Notes: generated by a model from the letters alone, not told the origin. DNA of 64,000 nt from [Leptolyngbya] sp. PCC 7376 (GCF_000316605.1 NC_019683.1:2092036-2156035), one strand, 5' to 3'; shown: positions 15,993 to 25,612, counted from the stretch's first letter. Program-made: numbers and translations.

Positions 15993-16306
15993 AACGTGAG
16001 TTCGGGATAAGGAATCAAGGTTCTAATCAAGTTTTAGAGAGGGTTTCTTGGGCTGATGACAGTAGGCAATTAGACCGCAAAGCAAGTTGACACAAAAATT
16101 GGCAGGACTGCGATGGCGGGAATGCTCAATCTGAGAAATATTCTTCAGTTGTCAATGACTGTCTCAATCAAAGCTCGCTTGCGGGCCAAAACTTTGTCAC
16201 GCCAAAACATCAGGTGATTCTTCTATATTGCGACGAGGCTTAGCTAGAAGCCTCACATCATATTCTTCTTGCAAATACTGTGCCAGAGCTTGAGAGACGT
16301 AACTTT
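15993..16306 (-). mobile_element. Truncated IS982 element (3' end)
   Basis: From the terminal repeat AACGTGAGTTCGGGATAAGG this matches the intact end at 33213-33525 almost base for base, then stops where an IS1 element begins. It encodes only the transposase C-terminus, with small frameshifts. The rest of this IS982 copy is gone. Confidence 0.85.
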
Positions 16307-17101
16307 GAGAGTTTCAAGAGAGTAATGTTAAACGCCAATTGCGCAGTAGCTCAATACTTCCATTCACTCTAAATTTCGCAAACAGTGCCATGCTCAAGTC
16401 CACCATGTGTTTTGATTTAGAGACGACCTTCGTCCTGCGATGAAACCGAGCAAACCAATGGCGATTGTCTGAGTTGTTTCTCTCAATTGCTATTGTCTCT
16501 TTCTTGCTAATGACATGAAAAGCATCTGGGTGATTCTCTAATAGCTGTTGATAGGGTTTCCAATTATCGGTGCAATAGACAGTGATTTGCCATTGCGAGA
16601 ACCGCTCTAGTAAATGACCTAAAGTTCGACTATCACGACTTCCCAATTCCCAGTCAATGAGTCGCCCAGTATTACGGTCATATGCTTTCCAGACCCAAAG
16701 TTTGTTTTTTTCTCTTGGATAAAATGCCATAGCTCATCTAGCTCCACCACGACAGCAGACTCAGGAGTGGGCTTTTCATAATTGGCTTCACCGAAATCTC
16801 TTACCCAATTGAGCACTGATTGAGCTGATACACCGAGAATCTTGGCTGTCGCATTCATGGACATACCACTCATATACATCAATACAGCTTCTAATTTCAT
16901 CCAGAGAGGCTTGCCCCGCTCTTTAGAAAAGCTTGTAAATTGATAATTGCACTGCTTACACTTAAATCGTTGACGATTTTTAGCGAATCCACTTTTGATG
17001 ATGTCTTGAGCATTACATTGGGGACAGTGAATTGTCATAGCAAGACTTCCAAGGAAACGACTCACTCCATTTTGCTATAGCATTACTTACTTGAAACTCT
17101 C
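16307..17101 (-). mobile_element. IS1-family element (second type)
   Basis: 795 bp bounded by imperfect inverted repeats: GAGAGTTTCAAGAGAGTAATG on the left, GAGAGTTTCAAGTAAGTAATG from the right. It was inserted into or next to the IS982 remnant on its left. It differs in sequence from the IS1 at 9507. Its left 190 bp recur at 25361-25546. Confidence 0.85.
16314..17038 (-). CDS. IS1-family transposase, frameshift type
   Basis: The InsA frame starts MTIHCPQCNAQDIIKSG with a CPQC...CKQC zinc finger and an HTH (MSMNATAKILGVSAQSVLNWV). It continues past WHFIQEKK. At an A-AAA-AAA-C run near 16712 a -1 shift yields NKLWVWKAYDRNTGRLIDWE, YCTDNWKPYQ, AIERNNSDNRHWFARFHRR and the InsB end LLRNWRLTLLS. 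Both parts are intact, so the copy may be active. The ATG at 17038 fits better than the upstream start at 17065. Confidence 0.86.
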
Positions 17102-17115
17102 TTAAATTTTTGGTC

Positions 17116-17147
17116 AAAAAAACCTCCACAGCAAATGCCAGGAGGTT
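17116..17147 (-). terminator. Terminator of the YHS gene pair
   Basis: On the minus strand AACCTCC/GGAGGTT forms a stem around a 13-base loop and is followed by a T run. It lies about 85 bp after the stop of the YHS lipoprotein gene. Confidence 0.8.
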
Positions 17148-17232
17148 GATGGAAAGAGTAGAAAAAATAAACACACAGAGAGAAAAATCTAGCATCCTTT
17201 AAGAAACTAGGAGTAGATGCAAACCTAAAACT

Positions 17233-17781
17233 TTAGGAATTTTGCTCGACAATCCCAGGCCATTTCGCATCCGCGTCAGCGATAAAGCCGGGAATATCTT
17301 TTTCCCAACGCGCTTGGATCTTGTCATTGAAGTTTAGGTATAACTTTCCATCAACAATGCTCCATGCAGTGGGATCAATCGGAGCAACATTACCCTGAGC
17401 CGCAGCCCAAGCACAGTGACCGCCATATTGTGGTGCATATTTCTCTGGATCTGCGCTGAACAAATCCCGGTTTTCTGCACTCGCGAAATGCCATTTGGCA
17501 CCATTCCACTCATAAGCAAACTCGGCAGAACCTTCAACGGCTTGACTATCAGTGAAATAGGCGACGGGGTCTGTACCTTTAATCGCCACATCACCATCTT
17601 TATAGATAAAGCTACTAACACCGACCGATGCCGTAGCCGTTTCTGTGGTTGTTGTTTCAGAAGTCGTCGTCGTTTCAGGCGTGGTAGAAACTTCATTTTG
17701 GGAAGCTTGACCGCAACCACCGAGAATACCCAGGGTTAGGAGAACGCCGAGAATAACTGTTTTTTTCGGAGAAATTTTCAT
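17233..17781 (-). CDS. YHS-domain lipoprotein
   Basis: 182 residues. The N-terminus is a lipoprotein signal (lipobox LGGC) followed by a Thr/Glu-rich spacer to about residue 55. The YHS domain follows: KGTDPVAYFTDSQAVEGSAE, EWNGAKWHFASAENRDLFSADPEKYAPQYGGHCAWA. YHS domains bind metal, often copper, through their Cys and His residues. It is anchored on the outer face of a membrane. The next gene on the strand is a paralogue about 55 bp upstream, so they are probably co-transcribed. Confidence 0.87.
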   Translation of the reverse strand: MKISPKKTVILGVLLTLGILGGCGQASQNEVSTTPETTTTSETTTTETATASVGVSSFIYKDGDVAIKGTDPVAYFTDSQAVEGSAEFAYEWNGAKWHFASAENRDLFSADPEKYAPQYGGHCAWAAAQGNVAPIDPTAWSIVDGKLYLNFNDKIQARWEKDIPGFIADADAKWPGIVEQNS

Positions 17782-17836
17782 AGCATCAAAAAATAAAGCT
17801 GTATTGAAATCAATCTGTGCTTAGGTTAACGGTTAA

Positions 17837-18382
17837 TTAGCGGCCAGAAATACCAGGCCAGTTAAGATTTGCTTTAGAAATATTGCCAGGAATATCGCGT
17901 TCCCAACGGCGTTGAATGCCTTGGCTGACGTTGAGGTAGAGTTTGCCATCAACAATTTTCCAAGCATTGGGGTCGATGTCTGCGGTGTAACCTTGGCTGA
18001 TTGCCCATGCGCAGTAACCACCATATTGAGGTGCATATGCGGTGGGGTTTGCTGCAAATTTGTCACGGTTTGCGGCACTGGAGAAACGCCATGTTGCGCC
18101 GTTCCAACGGTGGGTAAAGCTCGCACTCCCTGCAACGGGTTTGCCTTGGGTAAAGTATGCAACGGGATCTGTGCCACGAATTGCAACGCCGTTGGATTGT
18201 TTGTTAATGAAGGAGGTGTTGTTAGTATTCAGTTTATTCGCACGAACAACTTTGTCGGCTTTCACGGCGATAGTTGCGTGAGTTGGTGCAGGCTTACTGT
18301 CTACCTGGTGAGAAAATCCGGCGATCGCCCCAATGCTTAAAACGGTTGCGAGGGAGAGGGATTTAAGAGAAGAAATTTTCAT
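17837..18382 (-). CDS. Secreted YHS-domain protein
   Basis: 181 residues, paralogue of the downstream lipoprotein with the same blocks (RGTDPVAYFTQGKPVAGSAS, WNGATWRFSSAANRDKF, YAPQYGGYCAWA, IVDGKLYLN). It has an ordinary signal peptide (LATVLSIGAIAGFSHQVDS) without a lipobox Cys, so it should be soluble in the periplasm. The pair may handle a metal in two locations. The metal is unproven. Confidence 0.86.
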   Translation of the reverse strand: MKISSLKSLSLATVLSIGAIAGFSHQVDSKPAPTHATIAVKADKVVRANKLNTNNTSFINKQSNGVAIRGTDPVAYFTQGKPVAGSASFTHRWNGATWRFSSAANRDKFAANPTAYAPQYGGYCAWAISQGYTADIDPNAWKIVDGKLYLNVSQGIQRRWERDIPGNISKANLNWPGISGR

Positions 18383-18508
18383 ATTAAGTGGGGAGGAACG
18401 AACTTCAACAATTTCATTATGGAAACCGAAACCATTACTCCCCTAAACGATTCCTGAGAGATCCGTAAGAACTTTTTGAATTTCGCTGAAAAAGCGGTGC
18501 GAGTTTGC

Positions 18509-18691
18509 TTATTTCAGTTCGCCAGACTTTTTCGGGTCGTTAAATTTAGCCTTTGCTTCCACATAAATCTCTTTATCGATAAGGGTTGCGCCCATTTCTG
18601 TGGCTAGCTTTTCGATTTTCTTTTTCGCGAAAGGACGCACAAAAAAGGGAATCGTTTTACACAGTGCCTTTGCCTCGTCAGTCCATTCCAT
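18509..18691 (-). CDS. Stand-alone PCP_red domain protein
   Basis: 60 residues. EWTDEAKALCKTIPFFVRPFAKKKIEKLATEMGATLID matches the small PCP_red domain found at the C-terminus of the BchB/ChlB subunit of dark protochlorophyllide reductase. Free copies are common in cyanobacteria. Their function is not established; DNA or cofactor contact has been suggested from the fold. Single gene with its own short leader. Confidence 0.8.
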   Translation of the reverse strand: MEWTDEAKALCKTIPFFVRPFAKKKIEKLATEMGATLIDKEIYVEAKAKFNDPKKSGELK

Positions 18692-18769
18692 GGGGATTTT
18701 TCTCTTTATAGATATTGCTTTAGGGGATACTTTACAAGGTTATTGAGTAAAAATGCTCAATCCCCAGCA

Positions 18770-20200
18770 TTATTTCCGTTGCTGAATTTTTTTGAGCAGA
18801 TCATTAAAAGGTTGCCAATTATCTTCGGCGACAATCGGCTCCCAAATTGATTCGATCACAGGTCGTAATAATGCAGTCTTTGGGTTTGTACGAGTCAGGC
18901 GATCGCCCACGGTATTGAGTTCAGCTTCGGGAATTGTTTGGAGCGCTGTTTGATAAACATTGCGCCACTTCTCGAAAACTGCCGCCGATAAGTTGCTATT
19001 TTCGAGGATCGTTTCGGGGTGCGATCGCCAAGCAAAATTAAACTGAGCAGCCAATTGATAGAAAAAGTCGTGGTAACCCGTTTGGGATTCTTCGAGTAAT
19101 TTAATCGTTTTGCCCAACAAGTCCTTCCCTAAAGTCTCCGGCAAACTTTCAAAGCCCAACTTATTCAACATCAGTTCACGGTAGGTGTGTTCATATTCCG
19201 CGTCATAACCATCCAAACCTGTTGCCAAATCCTGCTTATCCATCACCATCCCGAGTGGTCGCTGCAAAACTTCGAGATTAATCCGACAGATCATCGGTTG
19301 GTTGCCATAGCTATAGCGCCCGCTGTAATCAAAATATGCTGCCGTAAATTTACGGTCATAGGTCGGGATAAAAGCATAGGGACCATAGTCAAAACTTTCA
19401 CCGGCGATCGCCATATTGTCGGTATTCAGTACCGCATGGCAAAAACCTGCCGTCATCCATTGCGCCGCCAACCGCGCCACTCGTTTCACCAAATCCGCAT
19501 AAAATAACCCATAGACCTCTTCCTCACCCATATAATCCGAGTAATAATGCTCAATCACATGGTCTAAAAGCGTTTCGACAAGATCAGGCCGCTGGTAAAA
19601 ATACAATCGCTCGAATGTCCCAAAGCGAATGTGCGATCGCTGGAACCGCACCATTACCGAAGAGCGCGTCGGAGAAGGTTCATCGCCCCGCCATAAAGAT
19701 TCGCCGGTTTCAATGAGGCTTAAGGTCCGGGATGTATTCACACCCAGTTGATGCAACGCTTCCGCTGCCAACACTTCCCGTACACCGCCTTTCAACGTCA
19801 AACGACCATCACCATTTCGGGAATACGGTGTTCTACCAGAACCCTTTGTCCCAAAGTCGTACAACAATCCGTCCGGCGATCGCACCTGCCCATATAAAAA
19901 GCCCCGACCATCCCCCAAATCTGGATTGTATTCTCCAAACTGATAGCCGTGATAGCGCATTGCCCGCAGATGGTGGGGCACATGAAATTGACCAAACGCC
20001 TCAATGAAATCTTGCTCCTCAACCTTTTCCGACATTAAACCCAATTTCCCTAAAAGCTGATCATTCCGAAATCGCAGCTCATACTTTGGAAAATCTGCTG
20101 CTTCCACCACATCCGAATACTGATCACCCAGACCAGCAAACACATTTTCATAGGGCAGACACACCAACGGATTTTGAGTTAACTCACTAAGAGGAGGCAT
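18770..20200 (-). CDS. selO: SelO protein adenylyltransferase (YdiU/UPF0061)
   Basis: 476 residues, near the usual family length. Diagnostic blocks are [60 protein letters not shown] and [26 protein letters not shown]. SelO is a pseudokinase fold that transfers AMP to Ser/Thr/Tyr of redox-related proteins, with the nucleotide bound inverted; the HGVxNTDN-like motif is the metal site. It is divergent from the CRR7 gene. Confidence 0.93.
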   Translation of the reverse strand: MPPLSELTQNPLVCLPYENVFAGLGDQYSDVVEAADFPKYELRFRNDQLLGKLGLMSEKVEEQDFIEAFGQFHVPHHLRAMRYHGYQFGEYNPDLGDGRGFLYGQVRSPDGLLYDFGTKGSGRTPYSRNGDGRLTLKGGVREVLAAEALHQLGVNTSRTLSLIETGESLWRGDEPSPTRSSVMVRFQRSHIRFGTFERLYFYQRPDLVETLLDHVIEHYYSDYMGEEEVYGLFYADLVKRVARLAAQWMTAGFCHAVLNTDNMAIAGESFDYGPYAFIPTYDRKFTAAYFDYSGRYSYGNQPMICRINLEVLQRPLGMVMDKQDLATGLDGYDAEYEHTYRELMLNKLGFESLPETLGKDLLGKTIKLLEESQTGYHDFFYQLAAQFNFAWRSHPETILENSNLSAAVFEKWRNVYQTALQTIPEAELNTVGDRLTRTNPKTALLRPVIESIWEPIVAEDNWQPFNDLLKKIQQRK

Positions 20201-20249
20201 TCACTTAAAATTTGAAGAGTCAAACTTGAACAAAAGATTAAGAGGTATT

Positions 20250-20501
20250 ATGCCAGATCCGATTATGTACCAAGAGGATGGTTATGTGGTTCTTCGCCAT
20301 GATCAACCCGAACAGATCATGGAACCTAACGAAATTCGCCAATTTTTCACTGACTTATTTACAAAAGAACCAGATTTACTCCCCACAGAATTAGAATCCC
20401 TTCCTCCCACCGACCAACTCACCAAGCTGCTCGAAGATTATTGTGAGCTGGATATTCCCGATGGATTTTTGCAATGGTATGCCGTCCGCTTCGAAAAATA
20501 G
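20250..20501 (+). CDS. CRR7-family protein
   Basis: 83 residues from the ATG at 20250, which follows AAGAGG. MPDPIMYQEDGYVVL and CELDIPDGFLQWYAVRFEK match the Chlororespiratory Reduction 7 family. In plants CRR7 is needed for assembly or stability of the chloroplast NDH-1 complex; cyanobacterial homologues are short and soluble. The longer TTG start at 20226 lacks support. It is divergent from selO. Confidence 0.82.
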   Translation: MPDPIMYQEDGYVVLRHDQPEQIMEPNEIRQFFTDLFTKEPDLLPTELESLPPTDQLTKLLEDYCELDIPDGFLQWYAVRFEK

Positions 20502-20528
20502 GCCTCAACGCGAAACCTCAAACTGAAA

Positions 20529-20813
20529 TTATTTCCATGTATGATGACACTCGTTGCACTCATATGCTGGATTCGTTTCACTAAGGTCACAACCACCCAG
20601 CACGACCCAATTATTGGCTAGATTACGTTTTAGCGACTCATCAAAATTCATCAGCCCATACAAAATCAATGCGGTATTTTGCGCGCCACAGTTTGGGCAT
20701 ACCTTTTGATTAATCTCTTGATAGTATTTCCTTTCTGCCTTGGCCTTAGCTTCAGCTTCTGCCTTAGCTTTCTGAGCCGCACGATACTTTTTACTGTTAA
20801 TCCTTCTTGCCAT
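20529..20813 (-). CDS. Small zinc-ribbon protein
   Basis: 94 residues. A basic, Ala/Lys/Glu-rich helix (about 1-38, KAKAEAEAKAKAERKYYQEI) is followed by a zinc ribbon, CPNCG...CNECHHTWK, with 40 residues between the Cys pairs. It is convergent with the CRR7 gene. The C-terminal CHHTW is seen in TFIIS-like and ribosomal-protein-like ribbons, but I cannot name the family. Confidence 0.6.
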   Translation of the reverse strand: MARRINSKKYRAAQKAKAEAEAKAKAERKYYQEINQKVCPNCGAQNTALILYGLMNFDESLKRNLANNWVVLGGCDLSETNPAYECNECHHTWK

Positions 20814-20912
20814 AAAAATAGTCTAATGCCTACATTTGTTTGTTCCGCGACATTTATGTGACTGAGCTATTACTTATTCAGACAAAATACACCACTGAAT
20901 TTAGACTTTTTT

Positions 20913-21590
20913 TCAAACACTAGGTGACAGAGATTCGGCATGCCCTATGGTAACTTCCGCACGACAATTCTTACATATGCCATACGCACTACTTGCATCT
21001 CCATCTATCCAATCAAAGTCCACTTCTCCACAAAAAGGACAAGAAGGAGATTCAGTTGGCCAAGCCTCAATAATAGAAAAGAACTTTCTACCGTTATCAG
21101 TAACGCCAGCAAGTGATGAAAGCTTATGAATAGTATTTGGTGGTAAATTCCAATTTTGTTCCACCAAATTTACTGCGATAGATCGTGCCTCAAAGGAACG
21201 ATCTATATAAATGTAGACACTGCGTACCGCTCTTAAAAGTTTCGATTTAACAGTACATCGCTTGACCTTTCTTTCGTTACCACGCTCACCCAAACAAGCC
21301 CAGCCTGCATTATATTTTTTCTCCTCATAAAATTCGCCCATAACTTCTTGGATTTGTCTCAATGAGGTAGCAGGAAAATAAGCTAGCCATTCATTGCCAC
21401 CGACTCTTTTGCATAGTCCATTACTTTTGTTATTCAACAAATAGCTAAAGTAATTAATCTCTTCATCCACTAAGAGATGACCAAAATAATCATTGCGTAT
21501 TTTAAAACCAGAGCCGTTATATGAAGCCAAATAACCTGACGGACAATCAGAGATAATATACAGAAACTCTTGGAGTAGCTTTGGATTCAT
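20913..21590 (-). CDS. Unknown protein with C-terminal zinc finger
   Basis: 225 residues. The C-terminus has CPFCGEVDFDWIDGDASSAY followed by GICKNCRAEV, a four-Cys zinc ribbon like those in Lar-type restriction alleviation proteins. The rest shows no family I recognise. It is a separate unit between two other minus-strand genes. Confidence 0.6.
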   Translation of the reverse strand: MNPKLLQEFLYIISDCPSGYLASYNGSGFKIRNDYFGHLLVDEEINYFSYLLNNKSNGLCKRVGGNEWLAYFPATSLRQIQEVMGEFYEEKKYNAGWACLGERGNERKVKRCTVKSKLLRAVRSVYIYIDRSFEARSIAVNLVEQNWNLPPNTIHKLSSLAGVTDNGRKFFSIIEAWPTESPSCPFCGEVDFDWIDGDASSAYGICKNCRAEVTIGHAESLSPSV

Positions 21591-21649
21591 GAGCAGTCTA
21601 GATTAAAGTTTCGATAGTAATAGCGATCGCCTCTCTCTTTATATATCTA

Positions 21650-23155
21650 CTAATTAGCGGCCTGGAGCTGATCAATCAAAGCAAAGCGAATATCGCCCTC
21701 TTTAGAAAGTACTTTTAAGTCGGGATTATCGGTATTGAGGAAGTCTAAGCCGATTTCATTGCCGGAAATGAGAAATTCAACGGTTGCGACTTTATATGTA
21801 GTTGTTGGGTCTAGGGGGCGATCGCCGACGAGCCAGTTTTGGGTATCAGAGTCTTGTGTTACGCCACTTGTCTGCAAAAATCCACCGGAGCCGCGATTGG
21901 CCAGACCTTGATTCAAAACCTGCTCGAGTAACTCCCCAGACATCTCCACAGTTACAATTTCTCCTCCGAATGGCAACACTCGAATCACGTCATACTGAGT
22001 GATTATCCCTGGTGGCATAACATCATCGATCCGAATCGACCCACTGTTGAAAATCGACACATCTACATCAGTGGCACTATTTAATACCGCATCGGCAATG
22101 ACGTGGGTTAGCTCAGTTGATTCATTACGCACAGAGCTTTCCAGACCATCTAGGGGAATCTCCGTTTCTGTGATCACCGCTTCAGGTTCAAAGCCATTCT
22201 CCCGAAATCCATCAAAAGCCTTTTGCTCCCAATAATCCACGGCTTTCTCAGTATCTGGGTCTAGGGCGATCGCCTCAGTCAGAAACTCCAATTCCGATTC
22301 AACCTCTAGCTCATCGGAACCAGTGTCGTAAGTGAACCGATGAATATAAGCTGTGCGAGCATTAGCATCAGCCTTAAAAATTGGCGTAAAATCCTTACCG
22401 CGCCATTGCTGAATATTGTCATGTTCATGACCGCCAAGAACAATGTCAATCTCCGGAATATTTTCCGCGAGGTACTGATCATCAGGCAAGTTCAAATGCG
22501 TCACCGCCACGATCACATCCACATCATCGACGATCGCCTCGACATCTTCTTTCATCTTGTCGAGCGGATCAAGATAAGACACATAGGGCGCTGGATTACT
22601 CGGAATAGTCGTCCCCACAAACCCAATGCGTACTTTTTCGCCAGACTCACTCTCAATCGTCCGAATCACATAATCTGGCACATTTTTCCATTGTTCGCCT
22701 TCAGCATCACGCACATTTCCTGAAAACCACTGAAATTTAGATTCTTCTAGGCGATCGCGAAATTGAGGCTCTGTCAGATCAAACTCATGATTCCCAAAGG
22801 TCGCCAAATCCAGCTCCATAGCATTCAGTACCCCGACCATCTGCTGACCGGCCAGGCGATCGCCATCAACTGTTGCTGTTCCCAGCGCTGAAGGACTAAA
22901 AAAGTCCCCGGCCATCACCGTAAAAGTATTCTCATTCTCCGCTAACAAATCCTTCCGCACCGTTGCGACCCGAGCCAAACCCGCTTCCGCACCACCCGCT
23001 AACGGCGCAATCTCGTAAACATCATTTATCTGCAAAATCTGGAATTGAACCTTTTCCGCCAATACCGAACTATGACTCACTGACCAGCTGATCATCACAA
23101 CAGAAATCAGACAGACTAGAGCAATTCGATTTAGCCAAACTTTCCAACGAAACAT
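21650..23155 (-). CDS. Secreted 5'-nucleotidase / metallophosphatase
   Basis: 501 residues. A signal peptide covers about 1-33. The metallophosphatase domain has ILQINDVYE (first Asp), MAGDFFSPS, FGNHEFD, VAVTHLN and LGGHEHD, the complete two-metal set. The C-terminal 5'-nucleotidase domain (about 330-490) has DVSIFNSGSIR and LPFGGEIV for substrate binding. It releases phosphate and nucleoside from nucleotides in the periplasm. A Pho-type site was not seen upstream. Confidence 0.92.
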   Translation of the reverse strand: MFRWKVWLNRIALVCLISVVMISWSVSHSSVLAEKVQFQILQINDVYEIAPLAGGAEAGLARVATVRKDLLAENENTFTVMAGDFFSPSALGTATVDGDRLAGQQMVGVLNAMELDLATFGNHEFDLTEPQFRDRLEESKFQWFSGNVRDAEGEQWKNVPDYVIRTIESESGEKVRIGFVGTTIPSNPAPYVSYLDPLDKMKEDVEAIVDDVDVIVAVTHLNLPDDQYLAENIPEIDIVLGGHEHDNIQQWRGKDFTPIFKADANARTAYIHRFTYDTGSDELEVESELEFLTEAIALDPDTEKAVDYWEQKAFDGFRENGFEPEAVITETEIPLDGLESSVRNESTELTHVIADAVLNSATDVDVSIFNSGSIRIDDVMPPGIITQYDVIRVLPFGGEIVTVEMSGELLEQVLNQGLANRGSGGFLQTSGVTQDSDTQNWLVGDRPLDPTTTYKVATVEFLISGNEIGLDFLNTDNPDLKVLSKEGDIRFALIDQLQAAN

Positions 23156-23386
23156 AATAGTTCAATCGCAGCGACATTCAATCTCCCTATCATGCTGTTT
23201 TTTACGGTTCGGACATGCCGCCCTTAACATCACTTGACAAAATGACATATCTAGCAGTAAGTCGAAAGCAGAAATCAAGCCATCTTTGAGAATCCTCAAA
23301 ATTCCTTCAAAGCAAAGATTTCACGGATTTCAAGGACTACAAATCAACAATGTGAGCCAAGTCACAAAACATTAAAATCACGATCA

Positions 23387-23403
23387 CTGTAATATTTTGT
23401 AAT
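23387..23403 (-). promoter_or_regulatory. HLR1-like RpaB site upstream of hli
   Basis: The minus strand reads ATTACAAAATATTACAG: two TTACA half sites spaced 10 bp, as in the HLR1 direct repeat bound by the response regulator RpaB. It lies 46 bp before the hli ATG. RpaB controls high-light genes, which fits both genes of the pair. Confidence 0.55.
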
Positions 23404-23448
23404 GATTCGTTATATTTAGTTACACAAGCAACGAAGAGGTAACAACCT

Positions 23449-23676
23449 ATGACTACTAACCAAGCTATTCAAGGCGGATTTGTCACAACTGATGATGGTT
23501 ACACCAACACATTCGCCCTTGAGCCTGTTGTTTACGTTGATGCGGAAAACACTGCAGGTTGGACAGCATATGCAGAGAAGCTCAATGGTCGTCTAGCAAT
23601 GATTGGTTTTGTTGCCCTCATCGCAACTGAACTCATCGGTGGCGACACAATCATCAATCTATTGTTCCAACTCTAA
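23449..23676 (+). CDS. High-light-inducible protein (Hlip, one-helix CAB-like)
   Basis: 75 residues with a single chlorophyll-binding helix, AEKLNGRLAMIGFVALIATE, which includes the ExxNGRxAMIGF signature. Hlips bind chlorophyll and carotenoid and protect photosystem II assembly intermediates under excess light. RBS GAAGAGG precedes the ATG. pgr5 follows 68 bp downstream on the same strand, so the two stress genes are probably co-transcribed. Confidence 0.93.
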   Translation: MTTNQAIQGGFVTTDDGYTNTFALEPVVYVDAENTAGWTAYAEKLNGRLAMIGFVALIATELIGGDTIINLLFQL

Positions 23677-23744
23677 TTTTTCAGTTAGAAGATTTCGACT
23701 TTTCTAGTCTCTAGAAGTATTTAAGCCATAACGAGGACAAAAAC

Positions 23745-23942
23745 ATGTTTGCATCATTAGTTATCGGACTACGCAAAATCATGGGCAAGAGCCGCTTCAA
23801 CCAAATCCGAGGCAAGGCTATTGGCCTCCATTGCAAGACAATCACCAATTTCTGCAACTTCATTGGTATTGACTCCAAAGAACGTCAAAGCCTAATTCGT
23901 CTCGCTCGTAACAATGGTAAGCAGCTCGGGTTTATGGCTTAA
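23745..23942 (+). CDS. pgr5: PGR5, cyclic electron flow regulator
   Basis: 65 residues. FNQIRGKAIGLHCKTITNFC and ERQSLIRLARNNGKQLGF match PGR5 nearly throughout and at full length. PGR5 takes part in ferredoxin-dependent cyclic electron flow around photosystem I and in build-up of the proton gradient. The GAGGA ribosome site and ATG are clear, and a terminator follows. Confidence 0.9.
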   Translation: MFASLVIGLRKIMGKSRFNQIRGKAIGLHCKTITNFCNFIGIDSKERQSLIRLARNNGKQLGFMA

Positions 23943-24002
23943 ATCTACGACTTTAATTTTCTATCCTTTTAAAGTTTTCTCCTCCTAAACAAAATTGACT
24001 CT

Positions 24003-24045
24003 AAGTCCTTGATGTCGGTGTGCCCCGCATCAGGGACTTTTTTTG
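24003..24045 (+). terminator. Terminator of hli-pgr5
   Basis: AAGTCCTTGATGT pairs with GCATCAGGGACTT (two G-U pairs) around GTGTGCCCC, followed by seven T. It lies about 60 bp after the pgr5 stop. Confidence 0.88.
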
Positions 24046-24395
24046 TGATATTCGTCACTGGCGATCGCCCGAGAGATCAGAAGAGCTCTGTAATATCGGC
24101 AGGTATTATGACTGATTAGGTACACAAGTCAGAGGCTTCTAGCGTCACTTTCTTTTGCTTATGGAAATTCGATAATAAAGACATAGAGACAGGCAACTTA
24201 TTTTCTTCTTACAGAGCAATGCAATGCACATTCACTACTTTATTTTCTGTCATGGTCATGTCTAGCCACAGCAACGGGCGATCGCCCACAAAAAATAAAA
24301 TAGGTTTAAGCACAGATCCATAGCTCACTTTCTATAACAATAAAATTACTACTAAAGAATTCTAAAATCAGCTCAATTCTTTTGTAAGGTATTTC

Positions 24396-24436
24396 AAAAC
24401 TTTTCATCCAAGCGATGGAAAGTTTTTTGTTTTTTT
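24396..24436 (+). terminator. Orphan rho-independent terminator
   Basis: AAAACTTTTCATC / GATGGAAAGTTTT with a five-base loop CAAGC and a long T-rich tail. The nearest upstream gene (pgr5) already has its own terminator, so this one may end an unannotated short transcript. Confidence 0.8.
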
Positions 24437-24661
24437 GCGATAATCATATCTCCTCAAAAAAGGCATTCTTTTCAATCAGAATTAGTACATTTTGATGAGA
24501 TCAATTAATACTTTTTTCTGTTGTCAAAATCAATTATCATACAATCGCCAAAAAACAAAAAGAAAAGCAAGTAATCGTACGCCATATCACCGAAAAAACG
24601 ACTATGAACTTTAAGCTATTTCTCCGATATGAAAAAACTTTGGTTTGACTATACTAAGAAG

Positions 24662-24722
24662 TAGGAAAGAAATTGTCCAAGCCCCAATGCTTTGAGAGTA
24701 AGCATCTGGGGCTTTTTATTGT
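24662..24722 (+). ncRNA. Candidate small RNA of about 60 nt
   Basis: A consensus -10 box TATACT (24650-24655) predicts a start near 24662. About 20 unpaired bases (GGAAAGAAATTGTCC region) follow, then a terminator stem AGCCCCA-aTGCTT...AAGCA-TCTGGGGCT with a T run ending near 24722. Promoter, short single-stranded 5' part and terminator are the layout of a trans-acting sRNA. Size resembles cyanobacterial IsaR1-type regulators, but I cannot confirm identity. No good -35 was found. Confidence 0.55.
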
Positions 24723-25546
24723 CTATGGCTGACAATGGATTCCCAGGTATAGATATTGGATATTTGCTGACTATCTTCAGTCGAAAACAAGGATGTAATA
24801 CTCACCTTGGATTTCTGCTGAAAATTGCTTCTTTTCATTAACTATTTCGCCGAGAATAGAAGAGGAAAAATCTTCACCTCATTCAGAAAAAAATATCTTC
24901 TATGTCCATAGAAGAGAGATAAACCAATAAAATCTAACAGGATAAAAAGTCCTAAGGCAATACTTTGAAACAGGATAAATGTAAGTTCACTTTCAAAAGA
25001 AAAAGCTAAATCTCAGACTGAAAAACATTTCAGATCTATCCGCTATGGAGATAAAAATTCGCTGTGCTCTTACCTCATTCTTCTATAATGTAGATGACTT
25101 TTACCTAACCTGCGAATAGCACTATTACAGTATTCAATTGCTCTCTGGAACAGAATAACCTAGCCAAAGCTACTCTCATCTGAATCTAATGAGTGAAGTG
25201 ATGATTATTGTTCAGAACTTACGCAAAAGAAAACTTGAGAGCAGGAGATTGAAGCTGCGGACGAAGGAAATCAGACCATGGTTAGTGAGAGATTTCATAG
25301 ACTAGACCTCTTGCAACAGGGTAGAGAGAAGGTAAAAAGGAAGCAAACACAAAAAACAGAGAGAGTTTCAAGAGAGTAATGTTAAACGCCAATTGCGCAG
25401 TAGCTCAATACTTCCATTCACTCTAAATTTCGCAAACAGTGCCATGCTCAAGTCCACCATGTGTTTTGATTTAGAGACGACCTTCGTCCTGCGATGAAAC
25501 CGAGCAAACCAATGGCGATTGTCTGAGTTGTTTCTCTCAATTGCTA

Positions 25547-25612
25547 TAGCAGGCATGGCATCTATGTTTATTGCTTCTATCCTATTCTGTCTTAACCCAC
25601 TCCTTGCCTGCT
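25547..25612 (-). mobile_element. 66-bp mini-element from an IS630 end
   Basis: It equals the first 66 bp of the IS630 at 11015, inverted. One end is the true terminal repeat (TAGCAGGCAAGG inward). The other is the transposase start region, which by chance or selection also reads TAGCAGGCATGG inward. TA steps flank both ends. IS1 DNA is on its left and IS256 DNA on its right. Confidence 0.7.

Larger units (their letters stand above)
24046..25360. other. Gene-free interval of 1.3 kb
   Basis: No protein-coding frame with a family or good start is seen. It has two strong terminators on the plus strand (24396-24436 and 24684-24722) that no annotated gene explains, implying small RNAs. The right part, 24723-25360, has no structure I can name and ends at an IS1 end. 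Confidence 0.55.
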
